Positions 6,909 through 15,441 of a stretch of 33,780 nucleotides of DNA are shown piece by piece. Below the pieces are notes generated by a model that saw only the letters and a list, made by a program, of their open reading frames with translations, had not been told where the DNA came from and searched no databases. This stretch comes from Desulfovibrio sp. Its GTDB lineage: Bacteria > Desulfobacterota > Desulfovibrionia > Desulfovibrionales > Desulfovibrionaceae. The translations under genes were made by a program, and so were the position numbers. Where the stretch lies: positions 1 to 33,780 of the forward strand of contig JAITEY010000155.1 in assembly GCA_031281815.1 (NCBI GenBank), in the 5' to 3' direction. Position 1 is the stretch's first letter. Each line of letters begins with the position of its first letter.

Positions 6909-7997
6909 ATGGCTTCCATAACCCTTGACGGTCTGGTCAAGCGCTTCGGCGCGCTGACCGTTGTCGACCGTATCAGCCTGGACATTGAGGACGGGGAGTT
7001 CTTCACCCTGCTCGGACCGAGCGGTTGCGGCAAAACAACCCTGCTGCGCATGCTCGCCGGGTTCGTCGCCCCGGACGAGGGCGACATACGCTTCGCGGGT
7101 AAATCCATCGTCGCCGTCCCGCCCTATCGCCGGGAAACAGGCATGGTTTTCCAGAATTACGCCCTGTTTCCGCACATGACCGTCTTCGAAAACGTCGCAT
7201 ACGGCCTCAAAGCCCGCAAACGCCCGGCACCGGAGATACGGGCAAAGGTCGATGAAATGCTCGCGGGCGTGCGTCTCGACGGATTCGGCGAGCGCCGGCC
7301 CAGGCAGCTTTCCGGCGGCCAGCAGCAGCGCGTGGCCCTGGCCCGCGCCTTGGTCGTACGCCCGAAAGTGCTGCTCATGGACGAACCGCTCTCCAACCTG
7401 GACGCCCGGCTGCGCGTCGACATGCGCGAAGAAATTCGGAGCATACAGAAAGAATTCGGCATCACGACGGTCTACGTCACCCACGACCAGGAAGAAGCCA
7501 TGGCCGTTTCCGACCGCATCGCCGTGCTTGCCGAAGGACGCCTGCGGCAGGCGGGAAGCCCCCGGGATGTTTATATGCACCCTGCGGACGCCTTTACGGC
7601 CGAATTCATGGGCGACTGCGTCATGCTCGACGTCACCGCCGAACCCTCGGGACCGGCGGAGAACTCCGGCGGCACATACGCCCCCCCTGCCGGCCTTGCC
7701 GGTTTCATCAAAGACATGCCCCTTGTGCTGGACATCGGCGCATGCCCGGCGCCGCCGTTCACCCTCATGCTGCGCCCGGACTGGATTGAAACGGCCGGCG
7801 GCAGGGATTGCCCCAACCGCTTTACGGGCATCGTGAAAGAGAGCATTTTTGCCGGCGCGCATGTTCTGTACCGCGTGCAGGCCTTGGGCCGGACAATGCG
7901 GGTGAAGACGCCTGCGCCCGCAGACGGGGAACTGCGCCGGCCGGGCGAGAGTCTGGAGTTTTGTTTCGCGCCGGATCGCCCGGTGCTGCTCGGGTGA
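6909..7997 (+). CDS. ABC transporter ATP-binding protein (FbpC/PotA type)
   Basis: This 362-residue ATPase energises the importer formed with the binding protein at 4462 and the permease at 8005. The Walker A motif is GPSGCGKTT (36-44), the signature is LSGGQ (134-138), Walker B ends in Asp158-Glu159, and the switch histidine is His192 in VTHDQEEA. Residues beyond about 240 form a TOBE-like regulatory domain, as in FbpC and PotA. The gene lacks a visible ribosome binding site, and its first 20 bases are duplicated at 5512, evidence that a cassette was inserted at its start. The reading frame itself is intact. It ends eight bases before the permease start. Confidence 0.9.
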   Translation: MASITLDGLVKRFGALTVVDRISLDIEDGEFFTLLGPSGCGKTTLLRMLAGFVAPDEGDIRFAGKSIVAVPPYRRETGMVFQNYALFPHMTVFENVAYGLKARKRPAPEIRAKVDEMLAGVRLDGFGERRPRQLSGGQQQRVALARALVVRPKVLLMDEPLSNLDARLRVDMREEIRSIQKEFGITTVYVTHDQEEAMAVSDRIAVLAEGRLRQAGSPRDVYMHPADAFTAEFMGDCVMLDVTAEPSGPAENSGGTYAPPAGLAGFIKDMPLVLDIGACPAPPFTLMLRPDWIETAGGRDCPNRFTGIVKESIFAGAHVLYRVQALGRTMRVKTPAPADGELRRPGESLEFCFAPDRPVLLG

Positions 7998-8004
7998 CGA
8001 CGCC

Positions 8005-9669
8005 GTGGGCTTGCCGCGTTCCCTGTTTTCCTCCTGGAACTGCATTTTCGCGGCTGCGCTGGTCGTTCTCGTCCTGCTCGTCGTGTACCCTATGTTCTCC
8101 ATTTTCGCGGCGAGTTTCGCCGACCCCGAAGCCGGTTCCCCGACCCTGGACAACTATATCAGGGTGTTCCGGACGCCCTTTTACCTGCGCTGCCTGGGCA
8201 ACAGCCTGCTGATGAGCGTCGCGGCCACGGCGTGCAGCGTGGCTGTGGGGGTTCCTTTCGCTTTTTTTCTCACCCGTTTCCGCCTGCCCTGCGCCGACCT
8301 GCTGCGCACCTTGGGCGCCCTGCCGCTCATCCTGCCGACCTTCATAGGGGCCGAGGCTTGGCTGTTGATGCTCGGACGCAGCGGGTTCATCACCCGTTTT
8401 CTGGAAGGGCCGGGCGTGCATTTCCCCGGTATCGCGGGCATGCACGGGATAATCCTGGTGTTTACCCTGCAATTCTTTCCCTTTGTCTTTCTTACGGTCT
8501 CGGCGGCCATAAATTCCGTGGACCGTTCCCTTGAGGAGTCGGCCCGCAACCTGGGCGCAGGCACATTGACGGTACTGCGCACGATTACCTTCCCGGTCAT
8601 CGCGCCTTCCATAGCGGCGGGCGGTCTGCTTGTCTTCTGCATGTCCATTGAAAACTTCGGGGTGCCGACGATTATCGGCGGAGGCGTCAAGGTTCTGGCC
8701 GAGCAGGCGTACAGCGAGTTCATCAATGAACTGGGGGGCAATCCCTCCATGGCGGGCGCCCTGAGTTCCGTGCTGGTCGTTATAACCTTGGCGCTCACCG
8801 TGCTGCAGAAATTCGTGATAGAACGCAAAAGTTACGCCACGTCCGCGCTGCGCCCGCCGGAAATCATCAGGCTGCCGGCCCTGCCGACCTTTGCCGCGAC
8901 GGCGTATTGCGCGCTTGTGCTCTTTCTGGCCCTCGCCCCGTTCATGGTAGTGCTCGTCGCGGCGGTGACCGAATCCAGGGGACCGGTCATGTACTACGGC
9001 AGCTTCAGCCTGGATAATCTCAAAAACGCGCTGCAGGTCGCCCCCCGGCCCATATTCAACTCTTTTTTCCTCTCCACGACCGCCTCACTGATAGGCATGG
9101 TCTTCGGCATGGCTGTCAGTTACCTCATCGTGCGCAAAAAAGGCATGGCGGGTTATGTGCTCGACCTGGCAATGATGCTGCCCCTGGTAATTGCCGGGTC
9201 CGTGCTGGGCATCGCCCTCGCGGCGACCTACAACCGGGGACCTCTGGCCCTGACAGGCACCTGGGTCATCCTGGTGCTGGCCTATTTTGTGCGCAAGACG
9301 CCGTTCGCGGTCAAAAGCGCCTCGGCCCTGCTGCAACAGGTGGACGCGTCGGTCGAGGAAGCCTCCGTCAACCTGGGCGTGCCGCCCCTGGTGTCCTTTC
9401 TCAAGGTCGTCGTGCCGGACATGCTGCCCGGCATCGTGGCCGGAACCATCATCATGTGGGTCACAACCCTCGCCGAACTCAGTTCTACGGTGGTCCTGTA
9501 TTACGGCCCGTGGGCCACTATGACCATCCAGATTTTCCAGTACATAGGCAGCGGTGATTTCGGCCCGGCCTCGGCTTACGGCGCCGTGCTGATCTGCAGC
9601 GTGCTGCTGCCCCTTTTCCTGCTGAACAAGTTCCTCGGCAAGGGCGCCGTGCCTGTGGGGAGTACCTGA
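8005..9669 (+). CDS. ABC transporter permease with two fused membrane domains (FbpB type)
   Basis: This 554-residue inner-membrane protein carries two copies of the binding-protein-dependent permease domain. Each has an EAA loop that docks the ATPase: ESARNLGAGTLTVLRTITFP in the first half and EASVNLGVPPLVSFLKVVVP in the second. About twelve hydrophobic segments are visible. The fused arrangement is typical of iron(III) importers such as FbpB/AfuB, and of some thiamine and phosphonate systems. I use the GTG at 8005, seven bases after the ATPase stop; a strong Shine-Dalgarno is not evident, so translational coupling is likely. Confidence 0.9.
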   Translation: MGLPRSLFSSWNCIFAAALVVLVLLVVYPMFSIFAASFADPEAGSPTLDNYIRVFRTPFYLRCLGNSLLMSVAATACSVAVGVPFAFFLTRFRLPCADLLRTLGALPLILPTFIGAEAWLLMLGRSGFITRFLEGPGVHFPGIAGMHGIILVFTLQFFPFVFLTVSAAINSVDRSLEESARNLGAGTLTVLRTITFPVIAPSIAAGGLLVFCMSIENFGVPTIIGGGVKVLAEQAYSEFINELGGNPSMAGALSSVLVVITLALTVLQKFVIERKSYATSALRPPEIIRLPALPTFAATAYCALVLFLALAPFMVVLVAAVTESRGPVMYYGSFSLDNLKNALQVAPRPIFNSFFLSTTASLIGMVFGMAVSYLIVRKKGMAGYVLDLAMMLPLVIAGSVLGIALAATYNRGPLALTGTWVILVLAYFVRKTPFAVKSASALLQQVDASVEEASVNLGVPPLVSFLKVVVPDMLPGIVAGTIIMWVTTLAELSSTVVLYYGPWATMTIQIFQYIGSGDFGPASAYGAVLICSVLLPLFLLNKFLGKGAVPVGST

Positions 9670-9713
9670 TTTTGCCGGGCCGGCACGCCGGAGAAAAATC
9701 AACATGAGAGCCC

Positions 9714-9725
9714 GTTAACGTTAAC
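9714..9725. promoter_or_regulatory. Perfect 12-bp palindrome GTTAACGTTAAC
   Basis: A perfect 12-base dyad made of two GTTAAC units lies 45 bases after the permease stop and upstream of the tandem repeats and the MFS gene. It resembles an operator site, but no regulator gene is adjacent and no promoter was recognised around it. Confidence 0.35.
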
Positions 9726-9767
9726 AGCACATTCACGATGAGGGGGTCCGGTGGAAATCATACCCCC

Positions 9768-9882
9768 GGCAGGGTCCGGGACAGAGTCCCGGCGGGGTTC
9801 GGGGCGGAGCCCCGGCGGGGTTCGGGGCGGAGCCCCGGCAGGGTTCGGGGCGGAGCCCCGGCAGGGTTCGGGGCGGAGTCCC
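9768..9882 (+). repeat. Five tandem 23-bp GC-rich repeats
   Basis: Five head-to-tail 23-bp units lie at 9768, 9791, 9814, 9837 and 9860. The middle units are nearly identical, and the first and last are more diverged. Each unit contains the self-complementary core GGGGCGGAGCCCC, or a variant of it, so the array can fold into a row of hairpins. A similar core, GGGCGGAGCCC, occurs at 28156-28166. There are no spacers, so it is not a CRISPR array. It fills most of the gap of about 310 bases between the permease and the MFS gene, and may act as a transcription or mRNA-stability boundary. Confidence 0.9.
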
Positions 9883-9977
9883 GTTAATCAGCGCTTCCCT
9901 GATGTTCGGCTTTGCGCCTGCTCAGGCCGACGCCGGAGGCGTACAAAATCAATATTAATCGGCTCAGGGATGCCCGA

Positions 9978-11135
9978 ATGAACCGCTCTGAAAGAACTAT
10001 TTTCGCGCGCCTCAACATGGGAGCATTCCTCAGTTTCCTGGTCGTGGGCCTGCCTCTGCCCGTGCTTCCGCTGTACGTGCACGACACGCTGGGCTACGGC
10101 GCGGTTGTCGTCGGGGCTTGCGTAGGCACGCATTTTCTCGCCGCCGTGCTCTTCCGCGCCCGCGCGGGCCGTCTGGCGGACACGTGGGGAGCACGGCATA
10201 CCGTGCATGCCGGCTTTCTTCTTATGGGTTGCTCGGGATTGCCGTATATCCTGGTCGCCTGGAACCTGTGCCCGGAAATTCTCAAACTCCCCCTGATTAT
10301 CGCAAGCCGCTGCAGCCTCGGCATAGGCCACAGCATGGTCGGCACCGGGTCCATCGCCTGGGGTCTGGGGCTGCTCGGCCCGCCTCACGCCGCCGCCGTC
10401 GTGGCCTGGAGCGGCGTGGCCATGTACGCGGGCATCGGCTTCGGTTCCCCCATCGGCCTTGTCCTTTGGAACGCCGCCGGCCCGGCCCTGCTCGGACTCG
10501 CCTGCTGCCTGCTGCCGGCCCTGTCCGCCCTGTCCGTCCGCCCCATGCGTGAAATACCCGTGCTGCGGCAGGCCGAAGGCACAACAACAGCGGGCATACT
10601 CCGGCAGGTCGCCTGCTCCGGCGTCTGTCTGGCCCTGAACGGCGTCGGCAACTCCGTGGTCAGCGCCTTCATCAGCCTGTATTTTGCCTCCATGGACTGG
10701 GACCACGCCGCGTTCGCCCTGAGTTGCTTCGGCTTCTCCTTTGTCGCCGGACGCATTTTCTGCGGAGGCTTCCGCACCGCAAAGGCGGAACACAGGGCCG
10801 CCGCGTGCGCTTTCGCCTTGGAACTGGTCGGGTTGACCATGACGGCCGCATTGCCCTTCCCCGTTGCGTCCGCTATCGGCGTTTCCCTGGTCGGCTTCGG
10901 CTGTTCCCTGGTCTTTCCCGCCCTGGCCGTGGCCCTGCTGCGCCGCCTGCCCAACGAGGTGCGCGGCACGGCCCTCGGCTGCTTTACCGCCTTTCAGGAT
11001 ATTTCCTACGCCGCCACAGGTCCCCTGACAGGATTGCTGGTCCCCGGTTTCGGCTATGCCTCGGTCTTTTACGCGGCCGCCGCCTGCGCGGCCCTAGGCT
11101 TCGTCCTCGTGGCGACAGGATTTGACAGGCGCTGA
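9978..11135 (+). CDS. MFS transporter (YhhS/YfcJ-like)
   Basis: This 385-residue protein has about twelve hydrophobic segments and the MFS pattern of two six-helix halves. The loop after the second helix reads ARAGRLADTWGARH, a form of the MFS G-x-x-x-D-x-x-G-x-R motif. The second half holds FSFVAGRIFCGG and VRGTALGCFTAFQDISYA, reminiscent of the YhhS/YfcJ drug or metabolite efflux group. I chose the ATG at 9978, with CAGGGA seven bases upstream; the frame is open further upstream but without support. The substrate is unknown. The M20 peptidase gene follows 24 bases later, suggesting an operon for a peptide-like or amino-acid-derived compound (inference). Confidence 0.85.
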   Translation: MNRSERTIFARLNMGAFLSFLVVGLPLPVLPLYVHDTLGYGAVVVGACVGTHFLAAVLFRARAGRLADTWGARHTVHAGFLLMGCSGLPYILVAWNLCPEILKLPLIIASRCSLGIGHSMVGTGSIAWGLGLLGPPHAAAVVAWSGVAMYAGIGFGSPIGLVLWNAAGPALLGLACCLLPALSALSVRPMREIPVLRQAEGTTTAGILRQVACSGVCLALNGVGNSVVSAFISLYFASMDWDHAAFALSCFGFSFVAGRIFCGGFRTAKAEHRAAACAFALELVGLTMTAALPFPVASAIGVSLVGFGCSLVFPALAVALLRRLPNEVRGTALGCFTAFQDISYAATGPLTGLLVPGFGYASVFYAAAACAALGFVLVATGFDRR

Positions 11136-11159
11136 ATACGTATACCCCCGGAGAAAACG

Positions 11160-12329
11160 ATGGTCGGCAGCGTAAGAAACGTAAAGAAACTACCGGATGT
11201 TGTGGAACTTGCGCAAGATTTGGTACGCTTTTCCACCGTTTTAGGTGAAAATGAACGAACGGTTCTGGAGTACCTCGCAGGTCCGCTGGAAGATGCGGGT
11301 TTTGCCTGCTCTTTCGACGCCTATGATGAGCACAGCCCGCAGAGGGCGTCGCTCATAGCCCGCCTGCGCCCGGAAGACGACGTTCCTTCACTGTACCTGG
11401 GAGGGCACATTGACACCGTGCCTTTCGGCAACGCCGCTTGGCGGTATGACCCGTTGGGGGGCGTCGTTGAAGACGGGCGTCTTTACGGCCGCGGGGCCTG
11501 CGATATGAAGGGCGGCGTAGCCGCTCTGGTCCGCGCCGCCCTCGACTTTGCCCTTGAAAGTCGGGAAAACGGGCGGAAACGCGACCTTGTGCTGCACATT
11601 TACGGCGGCGAGGAAGGCGGCTGCTTCGGGTCGCGCCGGGCGGCGCAACGCCCGGAACTGTTCGGCAAGCCCGGCGCGGGCATCGTCGCCGAACCGAGTT
11701 CCCTCATGCCCCTGTCCGGGCACAAGGGCGCGCTGTGGCTGACCCTGCGCACAACAGGACGCACCGCGCACGCCTCCATGCCCGACAAGGGCGACAACGC
11801 CCTGCTCTCCATGCTGCGCGCTGCGGCGCGTCTCGCGAACTTTCACCCCGACGCCCCGCACAACCTGCTGGGCGACGCCACCGCCGCGCTGACCTCCCTG
11901 CATTCCGGCCTGAATTCCAATTCCATCCCGGACAAGGCCGAGCTGACGCTGGATATGCGCACGGTGCCGGGAGCAGCCCACGCCGACCTTGTACGCCGCG
12001 TTGCGGAAACAGCCGGACCCGATGTCCGCATTGAAGTGGTCTACGACGCCCCCGCCGTCTGGACGGACCCGGACTTGCCGTGGAGTGTGCGCGTGCGGGA
12101 ACTGACCTGCGCGATTACCGGCGACGCTCCCGCAGTGCGCTGCGCGAACTTTTTCACGGACGCCGCCTCGGTCCGCGCCGTTTTCCCGGATCTCCCGCTC
12201 TGCATTCTGGGTCCCGGCGATCCGGCTCTGGCCCATGCGACGGATGAATTTTGTCCTGTGGAACAGATACGCGCTGCCCGGCGCATCTACGCCGCGCTTA
12301 TCACGGATTGGTATGCGGAGCGCGGATGA
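11160..12329 (+). CDS. M20 family metallopeptidase/deacylase (ArgE/DapE-like)
   Basis: This 389-residue enzyme belongs to the M20 di-zinc hydrolases, which include acetylornithine deacetylase, succinyl-diaminopimelate desuccinylase and carboxypeptidase G2. The metal ligands and catalytic residues are visible: His83 in GGHIDTVP, Asp115 in ACDMKGG, Glu151-Glu152 in GGEEGG, a glutamate in VAEPSS, and a final histidine in LAHATDEF. A dimerisation (lid) domain follows from HKGALWLTL. GGAG precedes the ATG by about seven bases. The last 29 bases overlap the 3' end of the convergent methyltransferase gene. The exact substrate cannot be assigned; no arginine or lysine pathway genes are nearby. Confidence 0.85.
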   Translation: MVGSVRNVKKLPDVVELAQDLVRFSTVLGENERTVLEYLAGPLEDAGFACSFDAYDEHSPQRASLIARLRPEDDVPSLYLGGHIDTVPFGNAAWRYDPLGGVVEDGRLYGRGACDMKGGVAALVRAALDFALESRENGRKRDLVLHIYGGEEGGCFGSRRAAQRPELFGKPGAGIVAEPSSLMPLSGHKGALWLTLRTTGRTAHASMPDKGDNALLSMLRAAARLANFHPDAPHNLLGDATAALTSLHSGLNSNSIPDKAELTLDMRTVPGAAHADLVRRVAETAGPDVRIEVVYDAPAVWTDPDLPWSVRVRELTCAITGDAPAVRCANFFTDAASVRAVFPDLPLCILGPGDPALAHATDEFCPVEQIRAARRIYAALITDWYAERG

Positions 12330-13404
12330 ACGCCGCGGTATGCCATGCATCCATCAAGGCCCGCACATGCCGGGCAACGGCCCCGGCCAACGGCGGAGGA
12401 ACGGCATTGCCGATTTGTCCGGCGATTTCGACCTTGGTGCCGCTGAACTGAAAATCGTCGGGAAAACCCATCAGGCGGGCCGCTTCCCGGTGCGTTATAG
12501 GGCGGTGCTGGTCAGGGTGCAGATAGCGCCCCTTTTCCGGCTTAAAGAATTCTGTCCGAATGGTCACAGAGGGCCTGTTCCACCACAGGCGACCGAACAG
12601 GTCTGTTCCCCCGCCGGTCTTGCGTATCCAACACTCCGGCGTCAATTCGGGCGCGTTCTTTTGCAGGTCGAAGCGATTACCGCCGGGAGGCACGGCCTGA
12701 TATCTTTGCAGACTTTTTTCTGTTGGTGTCCGGCCGAAGTGTAAATTCAACGGCGGCGGCACGTCTCGCACTTCAATTCCATGAGGTGTCGGCAAGTCGG
12801 CAATGGCATCCTGTACTGTACGCCAGGAGAGGAGGTGTTGATTTCCGTTCCCGTTGCCCTGTGAATGTGTTTTCTCAGGAGGAAAAGGCACAGAGAAGCC
12901 GAATTCTTTTTTCCAACCAAGAATAAAGGCCCGGATGCGCGTTTGCGGAGCGCCGTAATCGGCTGCGTTCAGCAGCGAACCGGTAGTATAAAAGCCGAGC
13001 TCATCGGCTCGAAGTGTGACGGCGTTGTACTCCGGTGAATTGAGAAGTCCTTGTACGTTCTCAATCACAAAAACCGATGCTCCGCAGTTCTTTACCATAT
13101 CCATATAGGGCTGCCACAGGGCACGACGTGCGTCACCCGCACGTCCTTTATTCAAAAGGCTGAAACCTTGGCAGGGTGGTCCGCCTATGACAATATCCGC
13201 TTTCGGGACGGCATGTTTGCCGTCGGCCCACTCCTCAATATCCCCGCAAACAGCATGGGGCCCGAAGTTCAAGGCATAGGAAGCCGTTGCCGCCTTGTCA
13301 CGGTCAACGGCAAAGACGCTCTCGAACCCGCCGCCGAAACGCGGGTCTGAAAAGCCCAGAGTCATGCCTCCACAGCCGGAAAAAACATCAAGAAGTGTAT
13401 ACAT
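12301..13404 (-). CDS. dcm: DNA (cytosine-5) methyltransferase
   Basis: This 367-residue enzyme transfers a methyl group from S-adenosylmethionine to C5 of cytosine in a DNA target. Motif I is DVFSGCGGMTLGF (6-18), motif IV is GGPPCQGFS with catalytic Cys78, motif VI is ENV (115-117), QTRIRAF is motif VIII, and GNAVPPPLA near the end is motif X. I chose the ATG at 13404. No restriction endonuclease or vsr gene is adjacent, so it looks like an orphan enzyme; its target sequence cannot be read. It is GC-poorer than its neighbours, consistent with acquisition. It follows yebC by 71 bases on the same strand, and its 3' end overlaps the convergent M20 gene. Confidence 0.93.
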   Translation of the reverse strand: MYTLLDVFSGCGGMTLGFSDPRFGGGFESVFAVDRDKAATASYALNFGPHAVCGDIEEWADGKHAVPKADIVIGGPPCQGFSLLNKGRAGDARRALWQPYMDMVKNCGASVFVIENVQGLLNSPEYNAVTLRADELGFYTTGSLLNAADYGAPQTRIRAFILGWKKEFGFSVPFPPEKTHSQGNGNGNQHLLSWRTVQDAIADLPTPHGIEVRDVPPPLNLHFGRTPTEKSLQRYQAVPPGGNRFDLQKNAPELTPECWIRKTGGGTDLFGRLWWNRPSVTIRTEFFKPEKGRYLHPDQHRPITHREAARLMGFPDDFQFSGTKVEIAGQIGNAVPPPLAGAVARHVRALMDAWHTAAFIRAPHTNP

Positions 13405-13475
13405 GGCGGCTGCAGGCGGCCTCAATGCTTTGCGGCATGCAACATAAGCGCTTTCGGCCGATAATGCGGAATGAC

Positions 13476-14216
13476 TCAGAGTTCTTCCAGCAGTTCGTCC
13501 GGGAGTTCGAAATTGGCGTGCACCTGCTGGACGTCTTCGTTGTCTTCCAAGGCTTCCACGAGGCGCAGAACTTTGCGTCCGGTGTCAGCGTCCACGTCGA
13601 CGCTGTTCTGCGGCAGCGCGGCGATTTCCGCGTTCCGCACGGCGATACCCGCCTCTTCAAAGGCCCGGCACAGGGCATCGAAGTCGCCGGGGGCACAGTG
13701 CAGTTCCCAACAGTCATCTTCGTCCAGCAGGTCTTCGGCGCCGTTTTCCAGGCCGATTTCCATGAGATGCTCTTCGCTTCCGGCTGTCTTGTCGAAGGTC
13801 AGCACGCCTTTTTTGGCGAACATCCAGGCAACGGAGCCGGCATCGCCCAAGGTGCCGCCGTGCTTGGTGAAAATGTGCCGCACGTCGGCCACGGTGCGGT
13901 TGCGGTTGTCGGTCGCGGTTTCAACCAGCACGGCGACGCCGCCGGGGCCGTAACCCTCATAGACGATTTCGACGAAATCCCCGCCGGCTTCCTCGCCCGT
14001 ACCTTTACGGATTGCCGAATCTATGCGGTCCTTGGGCAGGCTCACGCTTTTGGCAAAGGCTACGGCCGAACGCAGGCGCGGATTGAAAGCCGGGTTGCCG
14101 CCGCCTCTGGCGGCTATGATGATTTCTTTGGCGGCGCGCGTGAAATCCTTGCTGCGCTTGGCGTCCTGCCTGCCTTTCCGATGCTGGATGTTCTTCCATT
14201 TGCTGTGCCCGGACAT
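13476..14216 (-). CDS. yebC: YebC/PmpR family protein (TACO1 type)
   Basis: This 246-residue protein is a complete YebC/TACO1 family member, starting MSGHSKWKNIQHRKGRQDAK and containing YEGYGPGGVAVLVE, TDNRNRTVADVR and GSVAWMF. The family has been described as transcriptional regulators and, more recently, as ribosome-associated factors that help translation of proline stretches. GGAGG precedes the ATG closely. It follows tyrS by 25 bases and is part of the same minus-strand group. Confidence 0.95.
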   Translation of the reverse strand: MSGHSKWKNIQHRKGRQDAKRSKDFTRAAKEIIIAARGGGNPAFNPRLRSAVAFAKSVSLPKDRIDSAIRKGTGEEAGGDFVEIVYEGYGPGGVAVLVETATDNRNRTVADVRHIFTKHGGTLGDAGSVAWMFAKKGVLTFDKTAGSEEHLMEIGLENGAEDLLDEDDCWELHCAPGDFDALCRAFEEAGIAVRNAEIAALPQNSVDVDADTGRKVLRLVEALEDNEDVQQVHANFELPDELLEEL

Positions 14217-14241
14217 GATTCCTCCGTATTGCCGCGCTGTA

Positions 14242-15441
14242 TCAGGTGACGGTCAGGCGCAGAAAGCGCTTTTTGCCCAGTTTGATGCGATAGTCTCCTT
14301 TGCCCAGAGGGGTTGCGCCGTCAAGACGGACCTCGCCGTTCACATGCAGGGCCTTCTGCGCGATGAGCCGTCTTGCCTCGCTGCGGGACGGCGTCAGGCC
14401 CGACGCTGCCAAAAAGGCCGCGGGCGACGAGTCCTCACCTTCGGCGCAACAGTATTCCGGGGTATCGTCAGGGTAGCAGCCTTCGGCGAACACGGCGTTG
14501 AACCCGGCCCGGGCTTCCTCCGCCGCGGCCGTTCCGTGGTACAGGGCGGTGAGTTCCAGAGCCAGTTCTTCCTTGACTTCTTTGGGATGACGCGTCCCCT
14601 GTTCCACATTCCGGCGCAGGACGGCGATCTCATCCAGAGATTTGCTTGAAAGCAACTCGAAGTAGCGCCACATGAGCGTATCGGACACGGACATGGTTTT
14701 GCCGAAAATCTGCGCGGCCGGCTCGTCGATGCCGATGTAGTTGCCCAAGGATTTCGACATCTTGCGCTCGCCGTCCAGCCCCTCCAGCAGAGGCATGGTC
14801 AGTACGCATTGCGGCTCTTCGCCGTACTGTCCCTGCAGATGCCGGCCGACAAGCAGATTGAATTTCTGGTCCGTGCCGCCCAGTTCCACATCGCTTTTCA
14901 GCATGACGGAATCATAGCCCTGGGCCAGTGGGTAGAGAAATTCGTGTATGGAGATGGGCTGCCCGTTCCTGTAGCGTTTGTCGAAATCGTCGCGTTCCAG
15001 CATTCTGGCCACTGTGTAATGCGAGGCCAGACGGATGAAGCCCGCGGCGTCCAGAGCCCCCAGCCATGCGGAATTGAAGGCGACTTCGGTTTTCTCCGGG
15101 TCCAGGATCTTGAAAACCTGCTTTTTGTAGGTTTCCGCATTGGCCCTGACCTGTTCTTCGCTCAAGGGAGGGCGGGTATCGCTGCGCCCGGACGGGTCGC
15201 CTATGCGGCCGGTGAAATCGCCTATGAGAAAAATCACCTTGTGCCCGAGTTCCTGAAAATGTCGCATCTTGCGGATGACCACTGTATGGCCGAGGTGCAG
15301 GTCGGGGGCCGTGGGATCAAAGCCCACCTTGACGCGCAGGGGGACGCCGCGCGCAAGCTTTTTCCGCAGCCCGTCCTCTTCGATAAGTTCGGCGCAGCCG
15401 CGTTTGATCAGGGCCAGTTGCGCATCCACGTCAGGCGTCAT
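14242..15441 (-). CDS. tyrS: Tyrosyl-tRNA synthetase
   Basis: This 399-residue class I synthetase charges tRNA-Tyr. The HIGH-type motif is HLGH (49-52), in KVGFDPTAPDLHLGHT, and the KMSKS motif is at 227-231. GRHLQGQYG and LGGTDQKFNLL are typical of the TyrZ-like bacterial subgroup. The C-terminus carries an S4 RNA-binding domain (SRSEARRLIAQKALHVNGE). The ATG at 15441 overlaps the end of the ahbA/B gene by 11 bases, which suggests coupled translation with the heme genes upstream. Confidence 0.96.
   Translation of the reverse strand: MTPDVDAQLALIKRGCAELIEEDGLRKKLARGVPLRVKVGFDPTAPDLHLGHTVVIRKMRHFQELGHKVIFLIGDFTGRIGDPSGRSDTRPPLSEEQVRANAETYKKQVFKILDPEKTEVAFNSAWLGALDAAGFIRLASHYTVARMLERDDFDKRYRNGQPISIHEFLYPLAQGYDSVMLKSDVELGGTDQKFNLLVGRHLQGQYGEEPQCVLTMPLLEGLDGERKMSKSLGNYIGIDEPAAQIFGKTMSVSDTLMWRYFELLSSKSLDEIAVLRRNVEQGTRHPKEVKEELALELTALYHGTAAAEEARAGFNAVFAEGCYPDDTPEYCCAEGEDSSPAAFLAASGLTPSRSEARRLIAQKALHVNGEVRLDGATPLGKGDYRIKLGKKRFLRLTVT

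Noticed and set aside
6668..7108. Minus-strand frame at the right end of the cassette as a transposase remnant
   Set aside because: Most of it overlaps the ATPase gene, and the part inside the cassette shows no transposase motif that I can name.
9768..9882. Tandem repeats as a CRISPR array
   Set aside because: Units are contiguous with no unique spacers and no cas genes are near.
9751..9981. 76-codon frame across the tandem repeats
   Set aside because: The peptide is just the translated 23-bp repeats followed by the MFS upstream region; no ribosome site or family pattern.
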